A stretch of 64,000 bases of DNA from Acinetobacter sp. ANC 3832. Lineage in GTDB: Bacteria; Pseudomonadota; Gammaproteobacteria; Pseudomonadales; Moraxellaceae. The stretch's first letter is position 1; every line of letters starts with the position of its first letter. The notes below the pieces were generated by a model. That model did no database searches. It worked only from the letters and a program-made list of their open reading frames with translations, and was not told the origin of the DNA. Position numbers and translations under genes: made by a program. The stretch is from NCBI RefSeq assembly GCF_002135415.1, contig NZ_NEGJ01000006.1:1-64000 (forward strand), read 5' to 3'. Shown here in pieces: positions 38,106 to 47,076 of this stretch.

Positions 38106-39386
38106 AACAGCGATGCTTCTTTTGCTGTATTGCGAGGCTAAAAAATATAATGAAAGCGTAATAAACATGACAATTAAAAAGATATAAGGGAATTGTTGAT
38201 TCATTTGATACAAACCTGTGCTTAAAACGGGCCCAAAAACAAAACTTAAAGCTTGAGTTGCAGTACATAGCCCTGCAATTTTTGCCTGAGCATCTTGAGG
38301 TACAGATTGTGATGCGCCTGTGGTAAAAGCAGGAATTAAACACGCCACAGAAATACCATAAAGAATATAAGCCAATTGAAAAACAATCATTTGATTTGTA
38401 TAGATCGAAATGACGAGTCCAAGTAACATGCTACATATTCCAATGCTTAATAAACGCTGTATTGACCATTTGAAATATTTAGAAATGAGTATTTGCACGG
38501 TGACCAAACTTATTCCTACAATCAGTGAACACTGTGAAAAATAAATTGCACTCTGTTGAATACTCATTTTGAAATGGTCTTGAATATAAAAGCCAGCTGT
38601 TAAATTTAATGTCACAATAGCCAAATACACACTAAAACCAAGGATTAACCAAATTAAACTGTTTCTTATGGCAAATGATTGGTCATCCTTGTTAAATGGC
38701 AATGTGCTATTTAAAGATTCATTTTTATCAATATGAGGATCATCTATATTTTGCTTTTTAGAGATTTTATTATTCGCAGAATGATTCGTTGTAGTTGAAG
38801 AGTGATCAAATTGAATAAAGATATAAACACTGATACAGCTTAATAAAACAATCGCAGCCCAGAGTGGCGTTAAAATTCCCCATCCAAGTAATAAGGTTGT
38901 CAGTAGTGGTCCTAGAATTAACCCCATACTATTTAATGCGCCAAATTTAGCCATATTTTGACTGCGTTGTTGTTCTTCTGAAAATTGAGACATCACATAG
39001 GTTTGCAATGCAATTTGCGGCATTGCCATAAAAATCCCAGTACTGGCACGCGCTAGAAACAATAATATAAAAAACAGGCCTACAGAGATATGTGCATATA
39101 ATCCATACGCTAAAACTCCTGTAAATACTCACCAAGTCAGCGCCATTCCAACAAAACCGATGCTTAATAATTTATAAATATTTTGAAATTCATGTTTTTT
39201 AGAGATCCATATTGCAGCAATAGACATTAACAATGCACCTGCTGAAACCAATAATCCTGCTTGTAGCTCACTCATGTGTATTTGACGAATCAACGGCGCT
39301 AAAATTGGCAATATCATTGAAAAACAAGCACCATTTGCCAAACTTGCAGCCATAAAAATCTTATTATTTTTCATTATCTCGTCCAA
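38103..39386 (-). pseudogene. MFS transporter gene with an in-frame TGA
   Basis: Reads as one 428-codon MFS permease from the ATG at 39386 (or the Met five codons on) to the stop at 38103-38105, apart from a single TGA at 39129-39131 after GMALTW. The frame continues directly as VFTGVLAYGLYAHISVG and then FLARASTGIFMAMPQ, so no frameshift is involved; a Trp or Arg codon changed to stop is the likely event. Helices 1-3 lie before the stop and the rest after it. It is bracketed by MITE-like copies A and B and lies beside the siderophore operon. The substrate is unknown; siderophore export is one possibility. Confidence 0.75.
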
Positions 39387-39415
39387 TCTAAAAAATTAAA
39401 AACAGCATCGTTTAG

Positions 39416-39626
39416 TATTAAATCTCTTGCATAAATCAGCGTTTAATCAACATTTTTTAGCAATGGATTCCTCCTCTCCTTTTAAGGAGACAAGCTAGGA
39501 AGAACATTCGATTTAGGATTCATCCTCATCTTCTTCTTGTGGGAAAAGGAACATTTAATCTTAATCAAATATCATTTCCGCTTATAAAATTTTGTTTATT
39601 TCTCAACTTTCGTAAGAGGTCTATTA
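39416..39626. mobile_element. MITE-like repeat, copy B
   Basis: About 201 bp (39421-39621) flanked by TATTA on both sides, as in copy A. Left end AATCTCTTGCATAAA; right end read inward GACCTCTTACGAAAG, a good inverted match. Same orientation as copy A. It lies 30 bp upstream of the disrupted MFS start and directly beyond the terminator of the TonB-receptor gene. Confidence 0.7.
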
Positions 39627-39630
39627 TAAA

Positions 39631-39660
39631 TAGTAGAGAGATCTTCCAATCTCTCTACTA
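39631..39660 (-). terminator. Terminator after the siderophore receptor gene
   Basis: TAGTAGAGAGAT and ATCTCTCTACTA form a perfect 12-bp stem with a 6-base loop, followed on the minus strand by TTTATAAT. 58 bp after the receptor stop. Confidence 0.75.
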
Positions 39661-39717
39661 TGAGACATTTTATATAAACACTTATATAAAATGTTCTTCG
39701 CTAATCATCTAGATGAC

Positions 39718-41982
39718 TTAATATTTCATGCTATAACTCAAACCATAACTTCTACCTTGCGCAGGTAAACTTGAAATAGCACCATACACAGGCAAAACTG
39801 CTTGGCTATAAATAGACTTATAATCTGTATTCCAAACATTGTAGACACCAAAGCCTAAAGTTCCAGGTCCTATTTTTGCATTGGTAATCACATCCATTGT
39901 TGCAAAACCTTTAATCTCTGCAGGAGGTCGTGTTGAACCATTTGCAATTGCATCTTTACGTGCTTCATCTGTGCCTCCAATTGCTAAAGTCTGTACACGT
40001 AAACCTATATCATCTGTAAATTGCCAGTCTGAATAAAGCGTTCCTTTTAATGGTGCTACGCGTATAGCATCCAGTTCCTGCCATTGACCATTGTTATTTT
40101 TATATTGCCCTTGCGTATAGGCAGCTGTACCACCCACAGTCCATGTAGGATCCACTCGATAAGAGACATTGGCTTCCGCACCATAAATTCTCTCATCAGT
40201 ATCAATTACTTCAATAGTGAAACTGGGTGCACCAAATTTCAGGCTCTTGTCAGAATCATTATAAAATGCGGTTAAACCTGCATTTAATCCATTTTCGCTC
40301 TGTACACGCCAGCCAAGCTCATAACTATTCACTTTAATTGGATCTATACTTTGACTATTAACTACAAAATTTGCAGGTACATCACGTAACATTCGCTGCA
40401 CATCGGGTAAGTTTGACCCTTGCGAAAAATTAGCAAAGACTTGTTGTGCATCCGTTAAGTGATAAACCGCTCCAATATTAAATAAAGTTGCATCATGCTT
40501 AACCGTTCCACCATTCAAGGTTTTTGCCAAATAACCTGAAGTAATATCAGCCACGATTGCTTCTGTATAAGGTGTTGAAGCATCCACTTCACTTTCGACG
40601 CGCTCATGACGTATACCTGCTTGCACGCTTAATCGGTCAGAAATTTCAACATCACTTTGCACAAAAAAACCTAATTTATCTGTTTCTACATCAGGTCCAA
40701 ATGAATATTGTTTTAACGGCTTATATTGTAATCCATTACTTGCCATAAACGTATTGAGATCATAGCGTTGAATATTCTGTTGATCTTGTTCATTTTCATA
40801 ATCAACCCCATACGTTAGCCCCAGAGGATGACCAGAGACATCAAATTTCTTTTGTAATGCTAAACGTGCTCCCCATACATCAATATCCGTAGCTGATTGG
40901 TAAACTAAGTAATCAAAACCATTCGGTTTAATGGCACTATTGGTAATTGGATTCACTGCTGGGAAAAAACGTGCTTGTTCATTACGATAATAGGCTTCGA
41001 CATTCAGTATTTGTCCTAAAAACTGATCATTTTGATATTGTGTATTGAAACTATAACGTTCAGTTTGTGGTTGGCTATCAAGTTGTAATCCTTTTATGGC
41101 TTTCAAACTCGGTGTTGCACCTTTCAATAAAACGGTTAAATTTTTTCCATAATCAGGACCATAATCGCTGTCCTGCTCATCATTATAATATTGCGCCCCG
41201 AAACTTAAATTCTGTCCATCTGCAATGTTCCAACTAATTCGTCCATTCACATCCACAGTTTCTGTATCTTGGCGATCTGTTTGCGCAATTTCAGGCCCAA
41301 TTCTGTTTCCGCTGCTGTCTTGAATTTCACCACGTTTGGCATAACTCACACCCAATGAACCTTTTAACGCACCTTGATTAAAAGACATATTCTGTGATGC
41401 TTCATAGGCGATAGCATCACTACGGAAATTATTGCCTGAAGTAATACCCACTTTTGTTTCAAAATTAAGCGGATCTTCACCACCGCTTTTAGTAATGATA
41501 TTGATGATTCCACCCGTTGCACCTGAACCATAAATACTACTTGCACCTGAAACAACCTCGATTCGCTCCACCATTGCAGGGCTGATGCTATTCAATTGTC
41601 TTGAGCCATCTCGATAACCCGTTTGGGGTACACCATCAATCATGTACTGAACAACTCGTCCACGCATAGTCATTCCATAATTACTGGTCGTTCCTGTGCT
41701 GGGTGTTAACGAAGGAACAAGTATTCCTAGAATATCCGCAATACTTTTACCTGCATTGGCTTGTTTTTCAATTTGAGCTTGATCAATGCTATAAACAGTT
41801 CCTGCAATATCAGCAATGCTTTTCGCAGAACGTGTTGCTGTCATAACAATAGGTGCAAGTTGTTTTGCTTCTGCTGTTGTATTCCCTGTTATATTTTCAA
41901 TATTTGTATCTTGTGCATAAAGCTGAGTACATACAGCCAATGTTAAACAAGTCAGTTGCATTGGAATAAAAAGGTTTTTCAT
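39718..41982 (-). CDS. TonB-dependent siderophore receptor, IutA/RhtA-like
   Basis: A 754-residue outer-membrane receptor. Signal peptide ends near LYAQD; the TonB box region is IVMTATRSA. The plug (GKSIADILGILVPSL, SNYGMTMRGRVVQYMIDG, RIEVVSGASSIYGSGATGG) is very like the aerobactin/rhizobactin receptors, and the barrel ends in SYGLSYSMKY with a terminal aromatic. It overlaps the upstream permease gene by 4 bp and is the last gene of a Fur-box-preceded operon. A hydroxamate-citrate siderophore is a likely ligand by homology; no synthesis genes are in the window. Confidence 0.9.
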   Translation of the reverse strand: MKNLFIPMQLTCLTLAVCTQLYAQDTNIENITGNTTAEAKQLAPIVMTATRSAKSIADIAGTVYSIDQAQIEKQANAGKSIADILGILVPSLTPSTGTTSNYGMTMRGRVVQYMIDGVPQTGYRDGSRQLNSISPAMVERIEVVSGASSIYGSGATGGIINIITKSGGEDPLNFETKVGITSGNNFRSDAIAYEASQNMSFNQGALKGSLGVSYAKRGEIQDSSGNRIGPEIAQTDRQDTETVDVNGRISWNIADGQNLSFGAQYYNDEQDSDYGPDYGKNLTVLLKGATPSLKAIKGLQLDSQPQTERYSFNTQYQNDQFLGQILNVEAYYRNEQARFFPAVNPITNSAIKPNGFDYLVYQSATDIDVWGARLALQKKFDVSGHPLGLTYGVDYENEQDQQNIQRYDLNTFMASNGLQYKPLKQYSFGPDVETDKLGFFVQSDVEISDRLSVQAGIRHERVESEVDASTPYTEAIVADITSGYLAKTLNGGTVKHDATLFNIGAVYHLTDAQQVFANFSQGSNLPDVQRMLRDVPANFVVNSQSIDPIKVNSYELGWRVQSENGLNAGLTAFYNDSDKSLKFGAPSFTIEVIDTDERIYGAEANVSYRVDPTWTVGGTAAYTQGQYKNNNGQWQELDAIRVAPLKGTLYSDWQFTDDIGLRVQTLAIGGTDEARKDAIANGSTRPPAEIKGFATMDVITNAKIGPGTLGFGVYNVWNTDYKSIYSQAVLPVYGAISSLPAQGRSYGLSYSMKY

Positions 41983-43250
41983 GAGTTTTCCCCAGATAAT
42001 AGGATTGAAGAATTATATTTTTTTGATTTAAAGATAATGAGTTGGCTGAGTAGAACACTCACAATAGAAGCAACAGCAAGAACTAGATAAAAATTGCCAT
42101 AGCCTAATGATTTTGCTAAAAATCCTGAACTTGCTCCGCCAATAAAATAAACCAAAAGTTCAAAGCAAACTAAAATAGTAAAATCTGTACCTGCTTGTTC
42201 TTTTGAGCTTTTTTGCATAAAATAGGCATACAGTGAAGTCATGGCAACATATCGAATCGCTAAAAAAGCCACGACAAAAATACCAAGTAATAAATGCCAC
42301 TGGTTTAACCAACCTAAAACAATGGCTACTCCTAATAAGCCATACAACGCTGTTCTACACCAACCTGCCCAAATTAAAAGTTGCGTGGCTTGAATCTTTT
42401 TCAGTAAAAATGCTGCTGATATTGCTGCAAGTAAACCTACACCGGCTCCCACAACAGACATTAATATCCCGATTTGTGATAAAGACCATTTTTGATCAAT
42501 TAACATAGGATTGAGCATAGCCATTGCAGGTGCTTCAACCACGCGATAGCAAACAATTAGTAATAATGCCCATAAAATTTCAGGTCGTTTAAATGCACGA
42601 CTTAAGCTTGGTGGTTTTTTTGCAATTTGCTGCGCCGTGAGTTCTTTAATTTGAAAAATTGCAATCATGGTCATTGCTGTCATGATAGCAAGACAAATTA
42701 ACGCTGTTCTCCATCCATAATATTGGTATAACCACAGTGTAGCTGCTCCACCAATCATACTTCCTAAAGCAACCCCCATACTTTGCGCCATACTGCCAAA
42801 GCGATAATTTTCTTCTGAAAATGCCTCAACGGTATAACCGTCAATAGCAATATCCTGAGTTGCAGCAAATGTCGAAATCCATAATCCAACAATCACAAAT
42901 ACCGTTAAACCATAGGTAAACTCAGTCAATGCCAACGCAATAACACCAAGGACTAAAGCAATTTGTGTGAACAATAGCCAAGTTTTGCGTTTACCCAATT
43001 TTTTGATATAAATTTGGTCTATATATGGTGCCCAAAAAAATTTAAATGCCCATGGAATGTATAGAAGTGACAACATCCCAATCCAACGTAAATCTACCCC
43101 TTGATGTCTTAAAATGGCAGGTAAAGCCACGTTATAAAAATATAGTGGTAAAGCATGTGCTAAATATAAAATAACCACGACACCTAGGCTCAGTACAGAA
43201 ACCTGCTGTGATACTGTCATTCTTGATTTATTTGAGTTTATATTTTGCAT
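41979..43250 (-). CDS. RhtX/FptX-type siderophore permease (MFS)
   Basis: A 423-residue inner-membrane protein of the single-component siderophore importers (RhtX, FptX, AmpG-like). LAHALPLYFYNVALPAILRH, WAFKFFWAPYIDQ and TQDIAIDGYTVEAF are family features. The ATG at 43250 has GAGGTGG as ribosome site and overlaps the preceding gene by 13 bp; the open frame extends to 43271. Coupled to the TonB receptor gene, it should move the siderophore across the inner membrane without an ABC transporter. Confidence 0.88.
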   Translation of the reverse strand: MQNINSNKSRMTVSQQVSVLSLGVVVILYLAHALPLYFYNVALPAILRHQGVDLRWIGMLSLLYIPWAFKFFWAPYIDQIYIKKLGKRKTWLLFTQIALVLGVIALALTEFTYGLTVFVIVGLWISTFAATQDIAIDGYTVEAFSEENYRFGSMAQSMGVALGSMIGGAATLWLYQYYGWRTALICLAIMTAMTMIAIFQIKELTAQQIAKKPPSLSRAFKRPEILWALLLIVCYRVVEAPAMAMLNPMLIDQKWSLSQIGILMSVVGAGVGLLAAISAAFLLKKIQATQLLIWAGWCRTALYGLLGVAIVLGWLNQWHLLLGIFVVAFLAIRYVAMTSLYAYFMQKSSKEQAGTDFTILVCFELLVYFIGGASSGFLAKSLGYGNFYLVLAVASIVSVLLSQLIIFKSKKYNSSILLSGENS

Positions 43251-43618
43251 ATCCACCTCTGCACCGCCCATTGCAAGGCATCAGAATGTTCTAAGCTAAC
43301 GTAATAAGGTACACGCCAAGCAGCATGCAAAGCAGGTGCATTCAGACGTTGCTGATCCTTCTGATCTTGTGCAATACGCACCAGACCGATGCAATACTTA
43401 AAAAAATCAGCCTTATAACGCTTATACCAAGCAGCCTGAATTTGGCGATATTCATCAGCAAATGTTGTTCCTATTTCTGTTGTCATTACCAATACAAAAT
43501 TTTGTTTTAATAAAAAAAATTGTTCGACTTCGGCGAGCCACCGCTCAAACTCAGCAACAGAAACATGCGCTGAAAAGCGCATGTCCTTAATTTGGATCGA
43601 TGTGGAGGTATAACTCAT
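43238..43618 (-). CDS. Uncharacterised 126-residue protein of the siderophore operon
   Basis: I do not recognise the family. It is a soluble, mixed alpha/beta protein rich in aromatic residues (FERWLAEVEQFFLLKQNFVLV, WYKRYKADFFKYCIGLVRIA, WAVQRWICKI) without signal peptide or membrane helix. The start ATG overlaps the stop of the 54-residue gene before it (CTATGAG), and its end overlaps rhtX, so it is tightly embedded in the operon. A cytoplasmic role after siderophore uptake is inferred from context alone. Confidence 0.7.
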   Translation of the reverse strand: MSYTSTSIQIKDMRFSAHVSVAEFERWLAEVEQFFLLKQNFVLVMTTEIGTTFADEYRQIQAAWYKRYKADFFKYCIGLVRIAQDQKDQQRLNAPALHAAWRVPYYVSLEHSDALQWAVQRWICKI

Positions 43619-43779
43619 AGAACAGGCTCTGCTTGTTTATCATTATTTTCGGAGATATTCAGGCTTGTTGATAATTGTTGTTTTGAATCTGCTAGGTAGC
43701 GATCCTCTAATCGCCTCAGATAGTTTTGCATCTCATTATTAAAGTAGAAATGATGATACTGCTGAGATAATTTATTCAT
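43615..43779 (-). CDS. 54-residue protein, first gene of the siderophore-uptake operon
   Basis: An ATG at 43779 with AGGGTG as ribosome site opens a 54-codon frame (MNKLSQQYHHFYFNNEMQNY, then LRRLEDRYLADSKQQLSTSL to NDKQAEPVL). Its TGA overlaps the ATG of the next gene by 4 bp, a strong sign of real coupled translation. It is hydrophilic and probably helical at its centre. Family and function unknown. Confidence 0.65.
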   Translation of the reverse strand: MNKLSQQYHHFYFNNEMQNYLRRLEDRYLADSKQQLSTSLNISENNDKQAEPVL

Positions 43780-43861
43780 TGAATCACCCTAATAAAACGC
43801 TAAAATTTAATTTATGATTTTTCTAAACTCGATGTTGTGATCAGCAACAATAGAGAATATA

Positions 43862-43891
43862 AATAATAATAATTATCATTTAAATATGCAA
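43862..43891 (-). promoter_or_regulatory. Fur box overlapping the siderophore operon promoter
   Basis: On the minus strand AATGATAATTATTATTATT (43862-43880) is close to the Fur consensus. It lies within a sigma-70-like promoter: TTGCAT (43886-43891), 17-bp spacer, TATTAT (43863-43868). Iron-replete Fur would block polymerase directly. The operon start follows about 85 bp downstream. Confidence 0.7.
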
Positions 43892-44102
43892 TTTTGTATT
43901 TATCCTGAAAGCGATCACAAAGGTATGATTTAAGATTTTGTTTATAAATGATTTTTTATTATTGTATTCACTATACTTCTAATTATTAATCTTAATTACT
44001 CAATTGTATTAAATGATAATATTCTTATTTGTAATAGGTTTGATTTATAAAACTATCTAAAAAACCTACTGTTTTAATAAAATTGACATTTGTATATAAA
44101 AA
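43892..44102. other. AT-rich spacer between the Fur-controlled promoter and ybaK
   Basis: No gene, clear terminator or repeat seen. Very AT-rich, with homopolymer runs. Most of the longer gap (43780-44102) is explained by the promoter and 5' leader of the siderophore operon. Confidence 0.5.
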
Positions 44103-44570
44103 TCATTCATCCACCACATCTATAAACTGTGCACTTAAAACATCCGCTAAATCTTGTGGTTTAACGCCAATATCTAAACCACGCTTCCCTCCACTCACAT
44201 AGATTTTCGCTAAAGATGTAGCAGAAGCATCAATCACCGTTTTTAAACGTTTTTTCTGCCCGATTGGACTAATACCTCCAACAAGATAACCTGTTAATCG
44301 TTCAGCAACTTTTGGATCAGCCATATGTAATTTTTTACAGCCAAAAGCACTTGCAACTTTTTTTAAATTTAATTGATGATTTACTGGCAATACTGCAATA
44401 AAAAAATTCTTATCATCCGTTACCATGAGTGTTTTAAACACTTCTTCTACTTCTAAACCCAATTTTTCAGCAGCTTCTAAACCAAAACTTTTGGCATTTA
44501 CATCATGTTCATATTCATGAATTGAATATTCAAACTTTTGAGCTTTTAGAATTTTACATGCAGGTGTCAT
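44103..44570 (-). CDS. ybaK: Cys-tRNA(Pro)/Cys-tRNA(Cys) deacylase YbaK
   Basis: Cytoplasmic editing enzyme that hydrolyses mischarged Cys-tRNA(Pro). The 155 residues have the start MTPACKILKAQKFEYSIHEY, ESFGLEAAEKLGL-like AKSFGLEAAEKLGLE, the substrate-loop Lys in VFKTLMV, and GYLVGGISPIGQKKRL. Full length for YbaK/EbsC. Single gene. Confidence 0.93.
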   Translation of the reverse strand: MTPACKILKAQKFEYSIHEYEHDVNAKSFGLEAAEKLGLEVEEVFKTLMVTDDKNFFIAVLPVNHQLNLKKVASAFGCKKLHMADPKVAERLTGYLVGGISPIGQKKRLKTVIDASATSLAKIYVSGGKRGLDIGVKPQDLADVLSAQFIDVVDE

Positions 44571-44885
44571 ATCTGTTCATTGAATTATGATGAATATTTG
44601 AATTATATGGTTTTTAAAACCAAATGTTAAATATACTTAGGCTGTTTTTCAATCATTAAAACATAACTGTTTTATATCTTGTGGTAATCATCATCTTAGA
44701 TAGGTATAGATAATCTCTTTTTTTCGATATTAGGAGAAAGAAAATTAACTTTAGGGAAAAGCCTAATATTCACTTAAAACATAATACAAACATACACTCT
44801 TTATTAGCGTCCTATAATGCTCAATCCAATTTATTCAACTCTTTGAATTATTTTAATTTAGACATTTATCAATCATGGAGAAGAA
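44571..44885. other. Long divergent leader between ybaK and the PAP2 phosphatase gene
   Basis: 315 bp without a gene on either strand. It must carry both promoters. CCTATAATGC at about 44811-44820 offers a TATAAT -10 for the phosphatase with no good -35. No palindrome longer than 5 bp per arm stands out. Confidence 0.45.
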
Positions 44886-45482
44886 ATGTCTTTAGAAGCA
44901 TTTAACCTCAATTTATTTGAACATCTCAATGCCCCTATTGGCGCAAATATCTATATGGTGGATTTTGCCATATTTATTGCAAATGACACTTTATACCTTT
45001 TAATCATATTCCTTTTATTATCATGGTTTTTAGGTTCGCGCCAAAGTAAAGAACTTGCATTTAAAGCAGTACTCACAACAGTGATCGCTTTAATAATTGG
45101 ATTCATGATTTCATCTATTTTCCCTCATCCTCGACCGTTTATGATCGATGCGGGTAGAACCTTGATTTATCATGCTCCAAATGCATCTTTTCCAAGTGAT
45201 CATATGCTTATTTTCAGTAGTATTGCTCTCTCGTACTTATTTGCAAAAGAAAAGAATATCGGGGTTTTTCTTCTTCTACTGGCGATTGAAGTTGCATGGT
45301 CTCGTGTTTATTTAGGCGTACATTTCCCATTAGATATGGTTGGGGCATTCTTTGTCGCATTATTCACCAATATCATCATGCAAAAAATTTGGATAAAGCA
45401 TGGTGCAAATTTAATTGATTTAGCACTTAAGATTTACTGTTTTATATTTTCCAAGCCATTACAAAAAGGTTGGGTTAAATAA
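44886..45482 (+). CDS. PAP2-family undecaprenyl-diphosphatase, BcrC/YbjG-like
   Basis: A 198-residue inner-membrane phosphatase that recycles undecaprenyl diphosphate to the monophosphate carrier for cell-wall synthesis. The three PAP2 motifs are visible: HPRPF in FPHPRPFMID, PSDH in FPSDHMLIFS, and SRVYLGVHFPLD near residue 140. About five helices. A TGGAGAAG ribosome site precedes the ATG, and it is closed by the hairpin at 45497-45520. Confidence 0.87.
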   Translation: MSLEAFNLNLFEHLNAPIGANIYMVDFAIFIANDTLYLLIIFLLLSWFLGSRQSKELAFKAVLTTVIALIIGFMISSIFPHPRPFMIDAGRTLIYHAPNASFPSDHMLIFSSIALSYLFAKEKNIGVFLLLLAIEVAWSRVYLGVHFPLDMVGAFFVALFTNIIMQKIWIKHGANLIDLALKIYCFIFSKPLQKGWVK

Positions 45483-45496
45483 CTTAGATTTATAGT

Positions 45497-45520
45497 AAAG
45501 GGAGAATATTCTCCCTTTTT
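45497..45520 (+). terminator. Terminator after the PAP2 phosphatase gene
   Basis: AAAGGGAGAATATTCTCCCTTT is a perfect palindrome followed by T residues. Confidence 0.8.
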
Positions 45521-45722
45521 ATTAGACCTCTTGCATAACTCACTTTTTGTTGAATTCCATGTTGTAAATTCTTGTAATCAAATTAAATCTTAATCAGAGT
45601 CTTTTACCTCTATTTCTATAATGCTCTGAAAGTATTTTAAAAGTCTTCAATACACTAAATACGTGCTCTACACCTATTCTTCTTTTATTGATTTCTCGAT
45701 TGTATTTTTTCAATGGTAGTGC
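45520..45722 (-). mobile_element. Right end of an IS5-family element
   Basis: On the minus strand the tail of a DDE transposase is readable: LPLKKYNREINKRRIGVEHV, then FSVLKTFKILSEHYRNRGKRL and a stop. Beyond it the DNA ends in TATTAGACCTCTTGCATAA on the plus strand. This end nearly equals the ends of MITE-like copies A and B. Only the last ~45 codons remain; the element was cut by, or fused to, the IS1 relic that adjoins it. Confidence 0.7.
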
Positions 45723-46494
45723 TCAAATCTGACGTGCTCCCCATTTATCTTTCATATCCTGATTATATTTCAATAAAAATATATGCAAGACAGCTTCATG
45801 ATTTTCTTTCTTCTTTGAAAAGCTTAAGGTTTTCCGTGTAAAACGTCCCAAACGATTTCTTAATGTGCCATTGAACCGCTCAACATGGTTAGTTAACCTG
45901 TATGTTTACCCACAGAACGATGGGTATCAGCACAGCATCAAATACCTCAGCATAACTTGACCAATAATCACTGCATGTGGCTGAATTAAAATAGCCTATA
46001 GGAATACGGCAACGTAAATCTATACATATTTTATCATTACGCTGACCGCATACATAAGCGACGACCTAGCGTGTACGATGGCAGGGTGCAATCCAAGTCT
46101 AAAGCTTATGACGACGAGCTTTTACAGAGCTCCAAAGTTCATCCAATTCGAGTACATCTTTAGGATCTGCATCCAGTAATTCATCACTGAGTTTCCTTAT
46201 TTTTACTTTTTTTATCCAGCTCATAAGTGTTTCAGGCGCAAGACCCAATAGACGTTGCATACCTCTTAAACTGCTTCGTTCTAGATAAGTGTTCATGATG
46301 AATTATTTTTGCTCTTCTGTGTATTTGATTTTAGGTTTGAGCACACTTGATCGACCACAATTTTTATATCTGAACTGTGCATTCCCACTTTTGCTGTGCC
46401 CATTCTTAAAGATATTCGCTGATTGGCAATGGGTACATAGATAGCTTATCGTTTTGTAATCATATTTATTATTTATTACTCAGATGCTTTCGAT
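45723..46494 (-). pseudogene. Decayed IS1-family transposase
   Basis: Pieces in order on the minus strand: the zinc-finger start YLCTHCQSANIFKNGHSKSG and NAQFRYKNCGRSSVLKP, an in-frame TAA, then MNTYLERSSLRGMQRLLG (46296) to DVLELDELWSS, a stop, VVAYVCGQRNDKICIDLRC, ATCSDYWSSYAEVF, a frameshift, and the tail [20 protein letters not shown] ending at TGA 45723-45725. The whole IS1-type transposase is covered but with several stops and shifts. Confidence 0.8.
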
Positions 46495-46535
46495 TTTATT
46501 CTAGATTAAAACACGTTGATATTGGACACTACCAA

Positions 46536-46889
46536 TTAACGCACTAAACCCTGGGGTTGCAGAATAATCATCGCGGCACCAGTCAATACAATAGCTCCCC
46601 CCATTAAGTCCCAACGACTTAATGAAACCTGATCTACAAATTTCAACCACATCAAAGCAGTAAAAATATACACACCACCATATGCAGCATAAATTCGTCC
46701 AGATGCAACAGGATGCAATGTCAGCAACCAAACAAAGACTGCCAAACTTAAGACAGTTGGAATCCATAACCATTGCGACTTAGCTTGGGTCAAAATCAAA
46801 TAAGGAAAATAACATCCTAAAATTTCAGCAACTGCAGTGATTAAAAACAACAAAAATGTCGTTACAACTTTAGTTAGTTGAATATCCAT
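46536..46889 (-). CDS. ynfA: YnfA-family (UPF0060) membrane protein
   Basis: A 117-residue inner-membrane protein with four helices, related to small multidrug-resistance transporters. [32 protein letters not shown] and [16 protein letters not shown] are conserved UPF0060 features. Full length. The IS relics end just downstream (about 40 bp), so its 3' side has been a repeated insertion site while the gene stayed intact. Confidence 0.92.
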   Translation of the reverse strand: MDIQLTKVVTTFLLFLITAVAEILGCYFPYLILTQAKSQWLWIPTVLSLAVFVWLLTLHPVASGRIYAAYGGVYIFTALMWLKFVDQVSLSRWDLMGGAIVLTGAAMIILQPQGLVR

Positions 46890-47032
46890 CTACAGCCCAT
46901 CCTCCTTTCACTTTGGAATATGAAATATTTCATCAACAAATAATAAACCTCTTACATAAAGCACATTCATTTCTTATTAAATGAAAAAAATAAAAACTTC
47001 ACATAAAAAATTTATCGATAAAATAAAAACAA

Positions 47033-47063
47033 AAAATAACCCGTGACTTCACGGGTTATTTTT
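47033..47063 (-). terminator. Terminator after clpA
   Basis: AAAAATAACCCGTGA and ACGGGTTATTTTT form a strong stem around CTTC, 14 bp past the clpA stop, with T tracts on both strands. Confidence 0.85.
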
Positions 47064-47076
47064 ACTTAATCTATGC

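Noticed and set aside
39000..39140. Two separate MFS genes
   Set aside because: The frames are the same and the protein continues directly across a TGA, so it is one gene with a nonsense codon.
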